From positions 1 through 64,000 of the forward strand of contig JASXTE010000183.1 in the NCBI GenBank assembly GCA_030280995.1: a DNA stretch of 64,000 bases, read 5' to 3'. Shown one piece after another: positions 1 through 11,137 of this stretch. The translations under genes were made by a program, and so were the position numbers. This DNA comes from Hemileia vastatrix (taxonomy: Eukaryota; Basidiomycota; Pucciniomycetes; Pucciniales; Zaghouaniaceae). The notes beneath the pieces were generated by a model. That model made no database searches and was not told the DNA's origin. It saw nothing but the letters and a program-made list of their open reading frames with translations. Numbering within the stretch: the stretch's first letter is position 1; each line of letters opens with the position of its first letter.

Positions 1-1890
1 TGAACTCGGATCAGGTGAAGAAGTAGCAGAGTGTCTTCTTTGCATCTTGGGTTGGTCAGCTTCCCACTCTTGAGTTTCCGTTTGACTTGAGTAAGAAGCG
101 AGAGTGGTACTCGAGTCGTCGTTAAAACTGCTCGATTTGTATCTTTCATCTCTCGTTAGGACCGTTTTTATCAAAGAATTGTTTTTGAAGTTCTTGCTTT
201 TGGAAGTCAAAACACGATGACTCTCTTGTTGATCAGATTGGGAAATCTCTGGAGGCGATGTGAAAGCATCCGGTCTCTCTTGAGTCTCTTCACCTTGTAC
301 CTTCTCTTCTGCAGCAGAAGCATTGCCTCTATCCTCTCTAGCTCTTCCTTTTTCTTCGTCAACGAGATCTCTTCCTAATGCCTCTGGTCCTCCGACGATT
401 GGTCTTTTGAGTGAAGAGTCGTCGAGAGACTCGTCCTTAGAAGGATTGAGCTCTAGATTTGAAGCTGTTTCGTTTGGATTCTCACGAAAAGAGCCTTGGA
501 CAGGCAATGGAGAAGAAGAAGAAGGATCCAAAAGGTCTTTGCGGTAGATTCCAAGTCCGTTAGGTGAAGAGTTCCCTTGGTTTGAGAATGAGAGACCACC
601 ATGACTGGTACCGTCCGTTTGAGCAGTTTCCGAAGAGTACTTTGAACGATCTTCTGTTTTGTTCTCTCTAGAACCTGAACCACCTGAGCTAGAATTGACT
701 CTAACACCTTGTTCGTCACTTTGATTCTCTTGCATGACTGCGTCTTCTCCTTCTTGATCTCCAGAACGAGAAGAACCATGACCTTCTTTTTCTTGTTCTT
801 GATTCATGTTGTGATCTCCCATCGAGGTTGGCTCTTCCAATTCGTCTTGTTCATCTACGTCTTTCAAAGGAGAAGAGCTAGTAGCGTCGTCGTGTTGAGA
901 AGGTTGAACGGGAGAGTGTTGACGATCGAAAGTTTCTTGAACTTCGGAAGGACGATCTCTGAGAAGCAACAGAGCCTTGAATCGGACGGACGTGAGAGCG
1001 CTTCTGCATTTGAATCTTCATTTGATGAATTCCGACGTTGTTGGGACGAACGGCTCTTGCACGATCTTCGATGAATTGTAAGTTCTCTTCGATCTGAGAT
1101 TGCATCTTGAAGGCGAAGCTCATGACTTGGTCTAGGTGATCTTGAATTCTGTTGTGAGTCGAGACGCAAGCAACGTATTCACTTGCTTTGCATTCTCCGT
1201 AGAAAGTTGGTTCGAGCTTGCGAGACTGTAGAAAATAGAGATAGATTGGGTAGTGATCTGAAAGTCAGAAGACGAAAGAGACTCGTGACGAAGCACACTG
1301 AGAACTCACCTCTCTGATTGAGACGATGCGGTACTGAGCATTGACTATGAGAACATGAAAAACAAAGAAGAACGAAGATCAGTATTCGATCACAGACTAT
1401 GCTCAATCTCGTGCTTTCGAATCATGTCGATTGAAACTCACGAAGAGGCTTCAGAGCTGAGTACTTCTTCTCAAAGTGAGTGACATCGGCAGCAGTGACG
1501 AGAGTCTCATTCGGAACACGATACAGTTCTTTGAGAGCCATAGCTCCGACCGAAGGGCAGATCCAACCAACCCACACGCCGGAAGTATGCGTGACGTTTT
1601 GAAGCGCGATGCAAATGCTTTGGACAAGTTCGGTCACAAGATTATCAATTCCGTACCAGTCTGTCAAACTGAGGTAAGTATGTGTTCTAAGCACTAAATA
1701 TTTCATAGAAGAAACGAAGTTGGTCAACTGTTCTATCTCTTCATCTTGTTTTCTTACACTTCTCCGCTCTTTCACGCGTCACTCTTTCTCTCACTTCTTC
1801 TCAAGGTCAAAAAATCGTACGCAGCTTTGGAAAAAAGAGTGAACAAAGCAATCTGTGCCTGGACTCCTCTTGGTGAAGAACTTAGCCTCG
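1..1890 (-). CDS. Unrecognised Ser-rich protein, partial at the left edge, at least 4 exons
   Basis: Four minus-strand exons join in frame: 1795-1890, 1442-1660, 1310-1344, and 1225 down through position 1. All junctions have GT...AG and matching phase (donors GTGAGA or GTGAGT). The N-terminal part looks globular, with segments such as NWYGIDNLVTELVQS, HTSGVWVGWICPSVGAM and SRKLEPTFYGECKASEYV. The C-terminal part from about 900 to the edge is hydrophilic and rich in Ser, Glu, Asp and Gln, without a motif I can name. There is no signal peptide or membrane segment in the visible part. Near 960-970 the good reading frame changes by one base; either a base was inserted or an unusual short intron was missed. 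The first exon was not found; a short ATG-initiated stretch ending near 1927 is a candidate. Function unknown. Confidence 0.6.
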
Positions 1891-2697
1891 CTGATAGCAA
1901 ACTTTGTAAATTGTAACTTTAGAGAGCTGAAAACGGACCTCGCTCTTATTTTGATTCCCTTTCTCTGTAACCTCATACTTCGACCTGTTTCTTATGTGAA
2001 TCTCAAAACTTTACGACTTTCGAGCTTCGGCCTTTTAGAACTTGAGTTTCGTTTCGTTCTTGCTTCGAACATCTATTTCGTCGTCTTTCTCAAGTCTGGA
2101 TCTTGTCATGTTCAATCGTCCAAAGTCTAGACAGACTTCCTACCTTCGCGTTTCCATACACCATCATGATCAGGCGATCAGGTCTTAGATATGAGTAAAA
2201 AAGTTACACTTGATTCAATTATGTTGGATCATCAGACTTCGAAATCAACTTTTCCAACGTCGATCTCTATGAGTAGCTTCTATACATTTCCAATTTTTCA
2301 AATCCATCTTGAAGCTGATAAGATTGAAGGTCTCAACTCAGAAGAAGTGGAATTCGAATGAGACAGGTTTAAAGAGAGGTTTCCAATTTGTGAAAGTTGG
2401 GAAGTCGATAAACAGTTCCCACGAAAGGAAAGGTAAGCTTGACTTCTCCGCGTCCCACCATTGAAAATGCGATCCTGTGGTGAAAACAATCGAGGAGGAA
2501 AAATATGAAATACAATTTGAAAAGAAAGGGTCAAGGAGTCAGTAATGAAGTCTCCTTGCGTCGCAACACGATTAGAAACAGGATTCCATCTTTCCTCTCA
2601 CTTTGGAGAGAATCATTTTCGGGAGAATGCTTGTGTCCTCTGCTAAAGATCAATGTTTCGCCTGAAGACAAAGTAACAATTGACTCACCTTCCAAGT
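1891..2697. other. Intergenic stretch with no supported gene
   Basis: About 800 bases between the 5' part of the left-edge gene and the 3' end of the F-box gene. It should contain the unseen first exon(s) and promoter of the left gene and the 3' UTR of the F-box gene. Small frames on both strands lack homology, codon bias and splice logic. I see no repeat or RNA gene. Confidence 0.5.
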
Positions 2698-3840
2698 TCA
2701 AATTTCGACTTCGATGAACTTCGGAACCGAATCTAGATCTACGACCTCTTCCACCAATTCCGATATCTCAGAGAGTTGTTCGGATCCAAAGAAACTCTTT
2801 TGTAGTACTATAGTCTTGAGCGGAATCATCTTGACGCCTGACACTTCCATTCCAGCCTCTGCATTCCCTTTTCTCGTTTTGAGCGTCGAAATAAGCTCGT
2901 CCTTATAGCCAACTGAGTAGTTTGAATAGCTGCTCCCATCTACCCTCAGCGTTACCAGTTCTGGACAACACGACGTGAGGACTTCCACGTTAATCAACCC
3001 ACCTAACCAGAGCGTTGAGACAGAAGGCAGAGAAGTAGGAACCCAAGCGGAATCGATGCACAGAGTTGCCTTGAGAGGGATTCTGATCCATGACGGAAAG
3101 CGGTTGCCTGCTAAGGTATTTAATCTGCTTAGCTGAAGAACCTCGAGAAGTGGGAAGTCTAATGGTTCAGGTCCTACTGCTTCAATTGCATACTCAGAAT
3201 GATAACCTGGTGAGATTTGGAGGTCTTTTAACGTCGTTGCAAATACCGACAGTACCTCCCTGCATGTTGAGGGCAAGATTGGACGCAACAGATGGAATGA
3301 TTGAACATTTTCGAGTCTATGTGATTGATCAATGCCTAACAATAAATGCAGCCACAAGACCTTCAGTTTTGAATCTTGATTATCCTCGATCCCTGGATTC
3401 TCAACACTTTTCTTCCTGACAATGTGAACTGTCTCTGACTTCGATACTCTGAGGAACCTACAGTCTATCAAATTGGGAAGCTTCTTTGGGAGTTCATAAA
3501 ATTGCCTTTCTGTATTGATTTCCGTGAGAGCTAAGACTTCAATTGTCTGCCTGGACTTTTCGAGAGTTTGAACGAAGGAAGCAGCGTGATATCTATCCAT
3601 CGATGATGAAAGCTCCATGGAAACCTCCTTGAGGGTACTGTTGCTCTTCTTATCGAATACTTCCACAGCCGATCTATCCCATCCATTTTCCCTTGATGGC
3701 AGAATGAGTCTTCTCCAAAGAGCTCTATTTTCATCTATGATCTCTAACCATTGCTTGCTGACTAGCATGACTTGCACCATCTCTCTTGAGTTGAGTAATT
3801 TGAAGACAGATAACATAACGTCTGAAGGAATTAGACTCAT
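2698..3840 (-). CDS. F-box protein (single exon)
   Basis: Intronless frame of 380 codons starting at ATG 3840 (MSLIPSDVMLSVFKLLNS). The open frame extends upstream only with non-ATG codons. Residues 1-45 are an F-box: IPSDVMLSVFKLLNSREMVQ, then VSKQWLEIIDENRALWRRL. The rest is a Leu-rich, LRR-like region (e.g. LPNLIDCRFLRV, FPLLEVLQLSRLN). F-box proteins link substrates to SKP1-CUL1 ubiquitin ligases, so this is presumably a substrate adaptor; the substrate is unknown. It is divergent from SLU7, with only 160 bases between the start codons. A GTGAGT follows the stop directly, so a spliced alternative C-terminus is possible. It is not closely similar to the cassette F-box genes at 6.6-9.6 and 56-59 kb. 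Confidence 0.85.
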   Translation of the reverse strand: MSLIPSDVMLSVFKLLNSREMVQVMLVSKQWLEIIDENRALWRRLILPSRENGWDRSAVEVFDKKSNSTLKEVSMELSSSMDRYHAASFVQTLEKSRQTIEVLALTEINTERQFYELPKKLPNLIDCRFLRVSKSETVHIVRKKSVENPGIEDNQDSKLKVLWLHLLLGIDQSHRLENVQSFHLLRPILPSTCREVLSVFATTLKDLQISPGYHSEYAIEAVGPEPLDFPLLEVLQLSRLNTLAGNRFPSWIRIPLKATLCIDSAWVPTSLPSVSTLWLGGLINVEVLTSCCPELVTLRVDGSSYSNYSVGYKDELISTLKTRKGNAEAGMEVSGVKMIPLKTIVLQKSFFGSEQLSEISELVEEVVDLDSVPKFIEVEI

Positions 3841-4000
3841 AGCTGACTGAAGATTGTAGAATTTGAGTGTCGATTTGATGTGATGGTTCGAGGTCAAAAA
3901 GGGAAACTGAGCTCACTCATCTTTTTGACTCTCGCCACTATCATCCATCCTCCTCTTCTCATCAAATCTCCCCCCTAACCTCTATTGAAATCCAGTCAAG

Positions 4001-6294
4001 ATGTCGTCTTCAGTAGGCAAGTTATCCAAGGAAGAGTTCCGACGACAAAAGGATTTGGAAGCAGCCCGTAAAGCAGGGAACAGCTCCCGCAGAGTTGGAT
4101 GAAAAGGGAAATGCCATTAATCCACATATCCCTCAGTTTATGTCACAAGCGCCATGGTATCTTGACACTGGCAAACCTTCATTGAAACATCAAAGGAAAC
4201 CAGAAACTGGATTCGTCAAGCCTGATCTCAATTATGGATTTCAAAAGACCAAAGTGGTAGAACCTTCCTCTACAAAGTTTAGAAAAGGTGCTTGTGAGAA
4301 TTGTGGTTCAATCAGTCACAAGAGTAAAGATTGTTTAGAAAGACCAAGGAAAAAAGGTGCTAAATGGACTGGAAAGGATATCAAAGGAGATGTCATTGTA
4401 GAAGATCCAATGATAGCTTCTTCTGCTTCAGGTTCAAATGTCAAACATGATTTCGAATCTAAAAGAGATCGATGGAATGGTTATGATCCTTCTCATCATC
4501 AAAAGGTTATGAAGGAATATGAAGCTGTCGAAGAAGCTAGGAGAAAGATTAGAGAGGAGGAAATCGATATGCAAACCTCTTCGGAATCTACCATTCAAAC
4601 TGCAAAGAAATTGGCTAGAAAGGAAAAGAAGAAAAAGGTGGTCAAGATGACAATGGAGATATAGATTTCGGAACGGATTCAGAAGAGGATTCTGATGAGG
4701 ATAAATATGCTGAGAAGGCTTCAATGGTCGGTCAGAAGATGGATACGAATAAGAGAATCACAGTTAGGAATCTCAGAATTAGAGAAGATAGAGCTAAATA
4801 TCTTTACAATCTTAATCCTGATAGTGCTTATTATGATCCAAAGACTAGAAGTATGAGGGAAGCTCCAGAGGAAGGAGTCAGACCGGAAGATGTGAGTACG
4901 AGCAGAGGAAGGAATCATCGAGGGACAGATAGGTGGAGAGGAGGAGGCATGCACTCGAAACTCTCTTGCGATAGAATCAAGGAGTGTATGGAAAGATACA
5001 GAATTCTAGAGCTTCTCTTTAATGACTTTTGAGTCAATCTTGACGAAGGGAGAGAGCGGTCACCAGTTCGATCAGAGAAAGCTTCGACAAGCTTTACCTT
5101 TGATTCTCACTCGACACTGACGATCCTTTCTCTTCACACTTTCCTTTTGCTTTCCTTCTACACAGGCTCAATTCGCTGGAGACAACTTCACTCGTTCAGC
5201 CGGAGATACAGTCAACATGCAAAGAATGCAACTCTTCTCCTGGCAAGCTGAAGCCAGAGGAAACGATTTGAACCTTCAAGCCAACCCAACAGTCAACGAG
5301 ATTCAATTCCGTCAATATCAAGAAAAGAAGGAGAAGCTCAGAGAATCGACAAAAGGAAGTATTTTGGAAAGATATGGTGGTCAAGAACATTTCGATAGCG
5401 TTCCGAAGGAATTACTGACTGGTCAAACTGAGAATTACGTAGAGTATAGTCGAACTGGTCAAGTCATCAAGGGAGTAGAGAAGAGTAAGGCAAAGAGTAA
5501 ATACGAAGAAGATGGTGAGTATTATGAAAACGTCCGATCGAAGATTCTTGACTCGTTTTCCCTGATTTCTCTTGTCCTCGAACTCCATTTCTGACCTCGC
5601 ACTTTGTCTTGCTCTCGCTTCCTTCTCAGTCTACGACCAGAATCACACTACTATCTGGGGTTCTTGGTACGATCTAGCTTCTGGAAATTGGGGTTATGCC
5701 TGTTGTCATTCCACCATTCCAAATACTTACTGTACTGGGAGAGCTGGAATCGAAGCGAGCAAAGCTGGAAACGCTTTCGACGCTTCGAACTCCAAAGGAA
5801 AAGAGAAGGAAATCATTCAAGACAAAGGTAAAGCTAAAGAAATCGAAGCTTCAACTTCCAATGGAAAGAAGAGAACAGCAGATGGAAAAGAAAAGAGAGA
5901 TAGAAGTAGAAGTCTCTCTTTCTCTTCCGGTGATGGATCTGAAGCTTCCGACTCTGATTCGGATTCTGGTTCAGAAAGCTCTAGATCTTCATCTTCTTCA
6001 GATCGTAAACACAAGTCTTCAAGGAAATCGAAATCGAAATCTCATTCCACATCGAAGAAATCCAAATCTAAGAAAAGGTCTAAGAAATCTCCAGTTCCAG
6101 ATTGGGCTTTGGAAGCTGCAGAAGTTACTAGAAGAGCGGAAGCTAGGATTGGAAAAGGTAGAGGTGGGGAATCAAAAATGGAAGATCAAAGTGAGGTCAC
6201 AGAGGAACAGATGGAGGAATGGAGAAAGAAGAATCCGGAGAAGAATTATGAAGATCCAATGGCCAATTATGTCGATGAGGAAGATCAAAAGTAA
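4001..6294 (+). CDS. SLU7: Pre-mRNA-splicing factor SLU7 (two single-base frame disruptions)
   Basis: Three exons: 4001-4891, 5166-5514 and 5630-6294, about 634 aa. SLU7 acts in the spliceosome at 3' splice site choice in the second step. Diagnostic pieces are the start [23 protein letters not shown]...APWYLD, a CCHC zinc knuckle ([14 protein letters not shown]), a long charged central region ([32 protein letters not shown]), then YGGQEHF and WGSWYDL near the C-terminus. A Ser/Lys-rich tail follows. The frame breaks twice. Near 4076 one extra G (gcaggg) separates the start from the body. Near 4636 one A is missing in the A run before ggtggtcaag. The two changes cancel, so total length is divisible by three. 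Sequence error is likely, because SLU7 is expected to be essential. Confidence 0.93.
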
Positions 6295-6558
6295 TAGAAT
6301 CGAATTGCTGTCTTTTGTTCTCTTCACTTCTTTTGCAATTTTGTTTGATTTCATTCCGTTGCATCGAATCTCACCTTGGCGAGAAGATTTGATATAGTTC
6401 GACACTCGAACGGAGATACTTGAAAAACGCCAGAGCGGTTTGACTTGAATAGAGCTCAACAAATGTTTGTATTTCTTTGACCTGATCTCTACATTGTTGC
6501 TTTCTGAATTTTGAAATCCTCTCGTCCACTCGATCTTATTGTTTCATTTTCCAACTTC

Positions 6559-8008
6559 CTACTTTCCATTCCACTCTCTCACCTCGGTCTTTCCAGCTTG
6601 TCTTGACATCCACATAGGAACCCTAGAAAGCACTTTTTTCTCTGCCAATTTGAAGTTCTTGATATGAGAAGAGCCTAAATGAAGGCCTAAACTTGAGCAT
6701 TTTCTTTCGAGTTCCCCTTCTTCTTCTTCATCATCTCCCTCTTCCTCTTCAAATCTCCAACCTTTCGAAGCAAAGTTGCGTGAAACCATAACCTCTGCTA
6801 GTACTTCAAAACTAAATTCTTGAACTTCACCGATGTATAAGTCCGAAAGAAGAGGGCATAATGGTAAAAGGTAATCAACTCTCAAAGTTCTCAAAACCGG
6901 ATCAATTCCAAACTCTCCTTCGACACCTTCCCTGAGCGTGAGCGAAAGCAAGGTGGGGCTTGAACTTCTACACAATGTGACAATGCTCTCTAAAGCATTC
7001 AATCTGTTATTGACGCCATCTCCCCTCTCCTCACTTTCAACTCGAAAGTCATAGCTTTGAATATTCTTGAAGTCGAGTTCTTCGAGAGTCATTGGGTCTC
7101 CTTTGAGGTGCTTGAGGCTTGGGATTGGACGACTGAACAGCTGTTTGCTACGACCGAAGGCTCCAATTCCTAGGCTCGAAAGAACTGGAAATTCAAATTC
7201 TAGAGGAGTTGGGTCGTAATTGGCGTCTATGGAGAAGTGAACGAGGGTAGAACTACAAGCTTGAAGCACTTGGTATATTGGCCCTTCATCGTCATAGATA
7301 TCCATATAGTCTATGTGAAGCCTGCTTAAATGAGATATCTGCAACAAGTCCTCTTGAGACCAGAGCTGCCATGGAAGAAAGTCGATTGTTGCAAACATCG
7401 TGAGCACTCCTGGAACTTGCTCTTCAGCTTCCGGAAGATCCTGCGGCGTCAGATTCAATCGCTCGATGTTGTGAAATGAATGAAAAACCCTGATGATAGG
7501 TGGATCGTTCTCATCAAATCCCCACGATCGAGCATCGTGGATATCGAGATCCAGCCTTCTCAGAGTTCCTCTGTTCGCTTCCAGCAGGGAGATGAGCTGC
7601 TTGTTGTCTTCTCCATCCCACCCGTTCCGCAGTCTTGATCGTCACCAAAGTATTTCTTGAATGAGCAGCGAAAGTTTTGATGATCTTGAAAGCGCTCTTC
7701 TTTGGAGTTTCCTTGTCCAAATCGACGATTCTCCAGAGCGAAGGATTGGTGGAGAGAATGTCATTGAAACCTCTGCAAACGACCATCATTCTACCAATGT
7801 CTAGAGTGGGTATGAACTTGAAGACACTTGCGACTACTTCTGATGGGATTTGATCCAATTTGAAGAAGCCTTCTCTGACTCGATGATGATAGAGGCAAGG
7901 TGCTGAAAAAGTAGAAGAAAGAGTGGACGACGACGACGACGATGATAAGCAGAAGTCGATGCTCGCAATCTAAAGAATGATCTAGTGTTATGAGAACTTA
8001 CCTTTCAT
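6559..8008 (-). CDS. F-box/LRR protein, cassette copy A, minus-strand member (one frameshift)
   Basis: Two exons: a 7-base first exon 8002-8008 (ATGAAAG) and 6559-7902, joined over a GTAAGT...TTTTTCAG intron. The protein starts MKAPCLYHH, followed by F-box IPSEVVASVFKFIPTLDIGR and NPSLWRIVDLD, an LRR-like body, and C-terminal VPMWMSRQAGKTEVREWNGK. It is orthologous in layout to 56111-57562, including the tiny first exon. Around 7621-7632 the frame shifts by one base: the F-box half and the LRR half sit in different frames, and total length is 1 mod 3, as expected for a single extra base. This could be a recent inactivating lesion or a sequence error. The role is presumably an SCF ubiquitin ligase adaptor. 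It shares a 330-bp divergent promoter with the plus-strand partner at 8339. Confidence 0.85.
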
Positions 8009-8338
8009 TCTGAGAAGTTGGATTCGGAGATAGCCAGCCTAGTAAGTTCGAATTCGATGTTGTGATTGAAGGGAAAGAAGTTTTTCGTTCGACTTTCAAA
8101 TCTTCACCTCCTTCTCTCCACTCGACTTTCAGGGTATTCAAGCAAATACTTTCTATCGAACCCGAAGACAATCCGACACTCAATATCATCATCGGTAAGA
8201 ATCATCATTCGCATCGCATTCTCTGATCACTTGGTACTGACTCTTCACTCTCTGTCTTTTCTCTGTCTTTTCTCTTCTGATCTCTCTCGAAACTTTTTTC
8301 TTGCTTTCCTCCGCTCTTTCTATCTAAAGGTGCTCAAT

Positions 8339-9625
8339 ATGGATAGGCTACCAAATGACGTTCTAGCTAGAGTCTTTTCTCATCTTCCAACTGTGGATCT
8401 AGGTAGGATCATGAGCGTCTCTCGCTCCTGGAACACTCTTCTTTCAACCTCACCCAAATTGTGGATCAACGTGGAAATACTAGAGGAAATTTCTTTCGAA
8501 AAGGTTCATCAAATCATAGAAACATCTTCAGCTCGTTCTCGTTCAACTCTTGCAACCATTTTTTATCCTTATCCACTCCATGATTATGAAATCGCAGAGA
8601 CAATGAGATTACTGGATTCATCTAGGGCAACAATCAGAAGAGTCATCTTGGATTTCAGTCAAGTCGAATTATCCAAGTCTCTCTTTGGTCAACCGTCTCC
8701 ACTAGATTTCTTCCTGGCATGCTCCAAGCTGGAAGAGCTCTACTTATCGGGTTCTCATAAAGGCGGACGATCGATCAAGACTTCTTCTGGAGTTCTGACT
8801 CACTTTTCTTGTCAAGCAATTGGCAAATTATCAGATGCTCAGTATTTTAGACTCTCCAAGCTGAAGTTCTTGGAAGTAGTGTCAGTCTGGGTCTCTGCAG
8901 ATTTCTTCGCAGTACTTTCAAGTTGCACTCTTCTAGAAGATCTGAGATTTGGAGACATCAGTGGGTGCACAGTGGCAGAAGGACTGCAAAAAGTAATGGA
9001 CGAATCGATTCTTAATATTCGTATCCTTCATGTCAGAGGAAGATTCCATGATTGTTGCTGGACGTTCGGTGGGCTCGAAGAGTTGAGCTTCGATCCAACG
9101 TTTCAATCCACTTTCAAGCCATTGAAGAGATTGAGCAGGCTTCATCTACAGCTTCCTTCATTTGATGAAGGGGAAGTTGAAGATCACAGATTAGAGACTT
9201 TGAGCTCCGCTATCAAGGCTATAGATTCTTATCAAGAAACTTTAGAAGTTTTGAAGTTAGGCACCAGAGACAAGGGAGAGGATTCAAATTATACTGTAGA
9301 TCAGGTTCTAGAGTTTCTCAGAGTCAATCTCGTACTAGGAGCACCATGTCCGAACTTAAAGGAATTGCATCTAGAAGAAGAGATCAGCTTCAATTCAGAG
9401 TTGTTGGCTCAGATTCTTCTCAGTCGCAGATTGCTCCACAAAGGTCATTCAATTATCGCTCCACTGAATGTCAAGACCAAGTCTCACTTTTGCTCAAATC
9501 TGATTTTTTATCTCCACGAAGATCAACATGAAAGGTTCAGGGCAGCCGAACTGGAGGTGTTCGCTAGCTGCTCAGAGTGGATGAGAAAAGCAGCAGGAAG
9601 GACTACGCTTCGTCTTTCAGATTGA
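8339..9625 (+). CDS. F-box/LRR protein, cassette copy A, plus-strand member
   Basis: Single coding exon, 428 aa, starting at ATG 8339. The same start context (ATGGATAGGCTACCAAATGA) recurs in copy B. The F-box is LPNDVLARVFSHLPTVDLGR followed by SRSWNTLLSTSPKLW. The body carries repeated Leu-rich segments (CSKLEELYLSG, CTLLEDLRFG), and the C-terminus is SEWMRKAAGRTTLRLSD. It is a diverged paralogue of its minus-strand neighbour: F-box, SR-L-L region and the final W-M-x-x-A-G-T-x-x-R block align. A donor-like GGTAAGAATCATC near 8194 and a pyrimidine-AG just before the ATG suggest a 5' UTR intron, also seen in copy B. Predicted role: substrate receptor of an SCF complex. Confidence 0.87.
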   Translation: MDRLPNDVLARVFSHLPTVDLGRIMSVSRSWNTLLSTSPKLWINVEILEEISFEKVHQIIETSSARSRSTLATIFYPYPLHDYEIAETMRLLDSSRATIRRVILDFSQVELSKSLFGQPSPLDFFLACSKLEELYLSGSHKGGRSIKTSSGVLTHFSCQAIGKLSDAQYFRLSKLKFLEVVSVWVSADFFAVLSSCTLLEDLRFGDISGCTVAEGLQKVMDESILNIRILHVRGRFHDCCWTFGGLEELSFDPTFQSTFKPLKRLSRLHLQLPSFDEGEVEDHRLETLSSAIKAIDSYQETLEVLKLGTRDKGEDSNYTVDQVLEFLRVNLVLGAPCPNLKELHLEEEISFNSELLAQILLSRRLLHKGHSIIAPLNVKTKSHFCSNLIFYLHEDQHERFRAAELEVFASCSEWMRKAAGRTTLRLSD

Positions 9626-10186
9626 ATAGAAGAAGAACATGGATCCATGAGCAATGCGAGGATAAAATTTGATCAGAGGTCCACGCTCGATGTAGGTTTT
9701 CAGCTGGGAGAAGAGATGGTTCAAGTTTAAGAGATGGTTGGAGTTTTTCGAAGAATGGATGGGACTCGATCGCAATCACTCTTTCTTGTAGCTCGTTACA
9801 ATTGAAACAAACAAGAAGACTACGGTCTTGATTCTCACCTAGCCTACCAATCTCCCCGCATGTCTCCAAATTCGATTTCGAGGCTTGTCTGATATCTCAT
9901 TTCTCTCCTGCGATGGGCGTCTGCGCGTCTTCTTCCTGAGTGACTCTTTCCGACACGCCCTCTCACTTCAAAAGACTCGGTTCGAGTCAACTAGACTAAT
10001 AGAAAGCCTTTGAGCGTTGGACGTTCTTTACGATCTGGAGGTAGCAAGTTTGAACAGCGTCAACAGAGATTTGACGAGGGCTTGTGGCCAACAGAAATCC
10101 TTCACTGCTTGTCATCGACTCTTTCCGACTCGCTATTACCTTCAAAGATATCAAAGGAGGCTCGTCTTGGAGCAAGAAGCTCCCTT

Positions 10187-10617
10187 GGTAACTACCAGCT
10201 CCAACAAAGCAAGATGTCAAAAGGTGGGCTTGAAGCAAGAAGTCGATTCAATGACCAGAGGTTCGATTGCTCGTCTTTCTTCAATTGTCCTCCTTCTTTT
10301 CCTGCTTTTTACACCTTTTCTGTGATCTATCAGCCTAGAAGTATGTCTGCTAAGCTTTAAAGCGCGACTGGAGCAACTTTTTTTGAGCCTTGTCGTGAGA
10401 TGCTCACAACTTTTCACACCAGGGCAAAAAAATCTCCATTTTCGACCTCTACAAGGCCCAGCTTCTCTTCCCTTCTCTTTTCGAATATTTTTGCAGATCA
10501 GAATTATCTCCAAATATCTGCCAAAATAGGTATGAGAACTTTATGGAAGGTTCTCGTAGAGTAATTTGGTAGAAGGAGCTGAAAATCGAAATAGCTTCAG
10601 TGGTTAAGGCGACAGTT
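10187..10617. repeat. Highly conserved non-coding tail of the F-box cassette, copy A
   Basis: From taccagctccaacaaagcaag to the tRNA-Ser-like gtggttaaggcgacag, this block aligns almost base for base with 59630-60063. By eye it is more similar than the F-box coding regions of the two cassettes. It contains a hairpin with arms at 10487-10498 and 10516-10527. No reading frame is conserved between copies. It could be a dispersed repeat, a structured RNA or a regulatory region. Confidence 0.7.
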
Positions 10618-11137
10618 TCCTCGACCGCTGAAACGCAAGCTGCAACTCCTGCTCTGGCGCTCTTCTTTCGAGCTCTCCCACTGTCAAACGCTCTCCAACA
10701 TTCAGCTACGACTTTTTACCAAATCTATGAGCAGCTTCTCTCCTGGGTCGCAGCTCTTCGAGAGGATTACAGCCTCGACTCAGCGACCGAATCTTCCATT
10801 TCAACTTCTTGCTCCCGATAGCTGCCTTCTTCTCTGAAAGACAAACCAGTGACAATCAAGTCAAAGATCTCGGACGCTCCACGGCTGCTGTACGGCCAGA
10901 ATTGAAAGCTTTGATCCTTTCAACGAAGCCGGCAGAGATCAGTCTGCGTGCAAACTCTGGCTCAACCCTTCTCGACAGTACATTCTCGAACTAAAAGCTA
11001 TCCTTCTTTCATGAATGTTTAAAACAAGCGAGAAGCTCCATATGGACGATAATGAAAAAGGTCTTTGATTCCCTTTGCCTTTGCCTCTCCCGCTTTCCCT
11101 CTCTCTCTTTCAGACCAACAAAGTCCGTTCTTGCACC
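10618..11137. other. Intergenic stretch, nothing recognised
   Basis: The region after the cassette boundary up to the GH8 stop codon. Several short frames exist on the plus strand (one of 73 codons from about 10600), but none has motifs, splice context or a counterpart in the second cassette. It probably includes the 3' UTR of the GH8 gene. Confidence 0.5.

Larger units (their letters stand above)
6553..10617. repeat. F-box cassette, copy A (segmental duplication with 56107-60063)
   Basis: A roughly 4-kb unit holding two head-to-head F-box/LRR genes and a non-coding tail. It matches 56107-60063 in the same order and orientation. Similarity starts just past the stop of the minus-strand gene (attccactctctcac in both copies). 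It ends around cagtggttaaggcgacagtt. The internal part at about 9630-10180 aligns only in patches with copy B, while the last 430 bases align very well. Identity was judged by eye, not computed. Confidence 0.85.

Noticed and set aside
4649..4675. A 27-base GT...AG segment in SLU7 read as a micro-intron
   Set aside because: Removing it gives a wrong peptide; a single missing A restores the known SLU7 sequence, so a frameshift explains it better.
8066..8338. Long in-frame N-terminal extension of the plus-strand F-box genes
   Set aside because: The extension lacks an ATG in good context, is not conserved between copies, and contains donor and acceptor signals of a 5' UTR intron. ATG 8339 and ATG 57887 are the shared starts.
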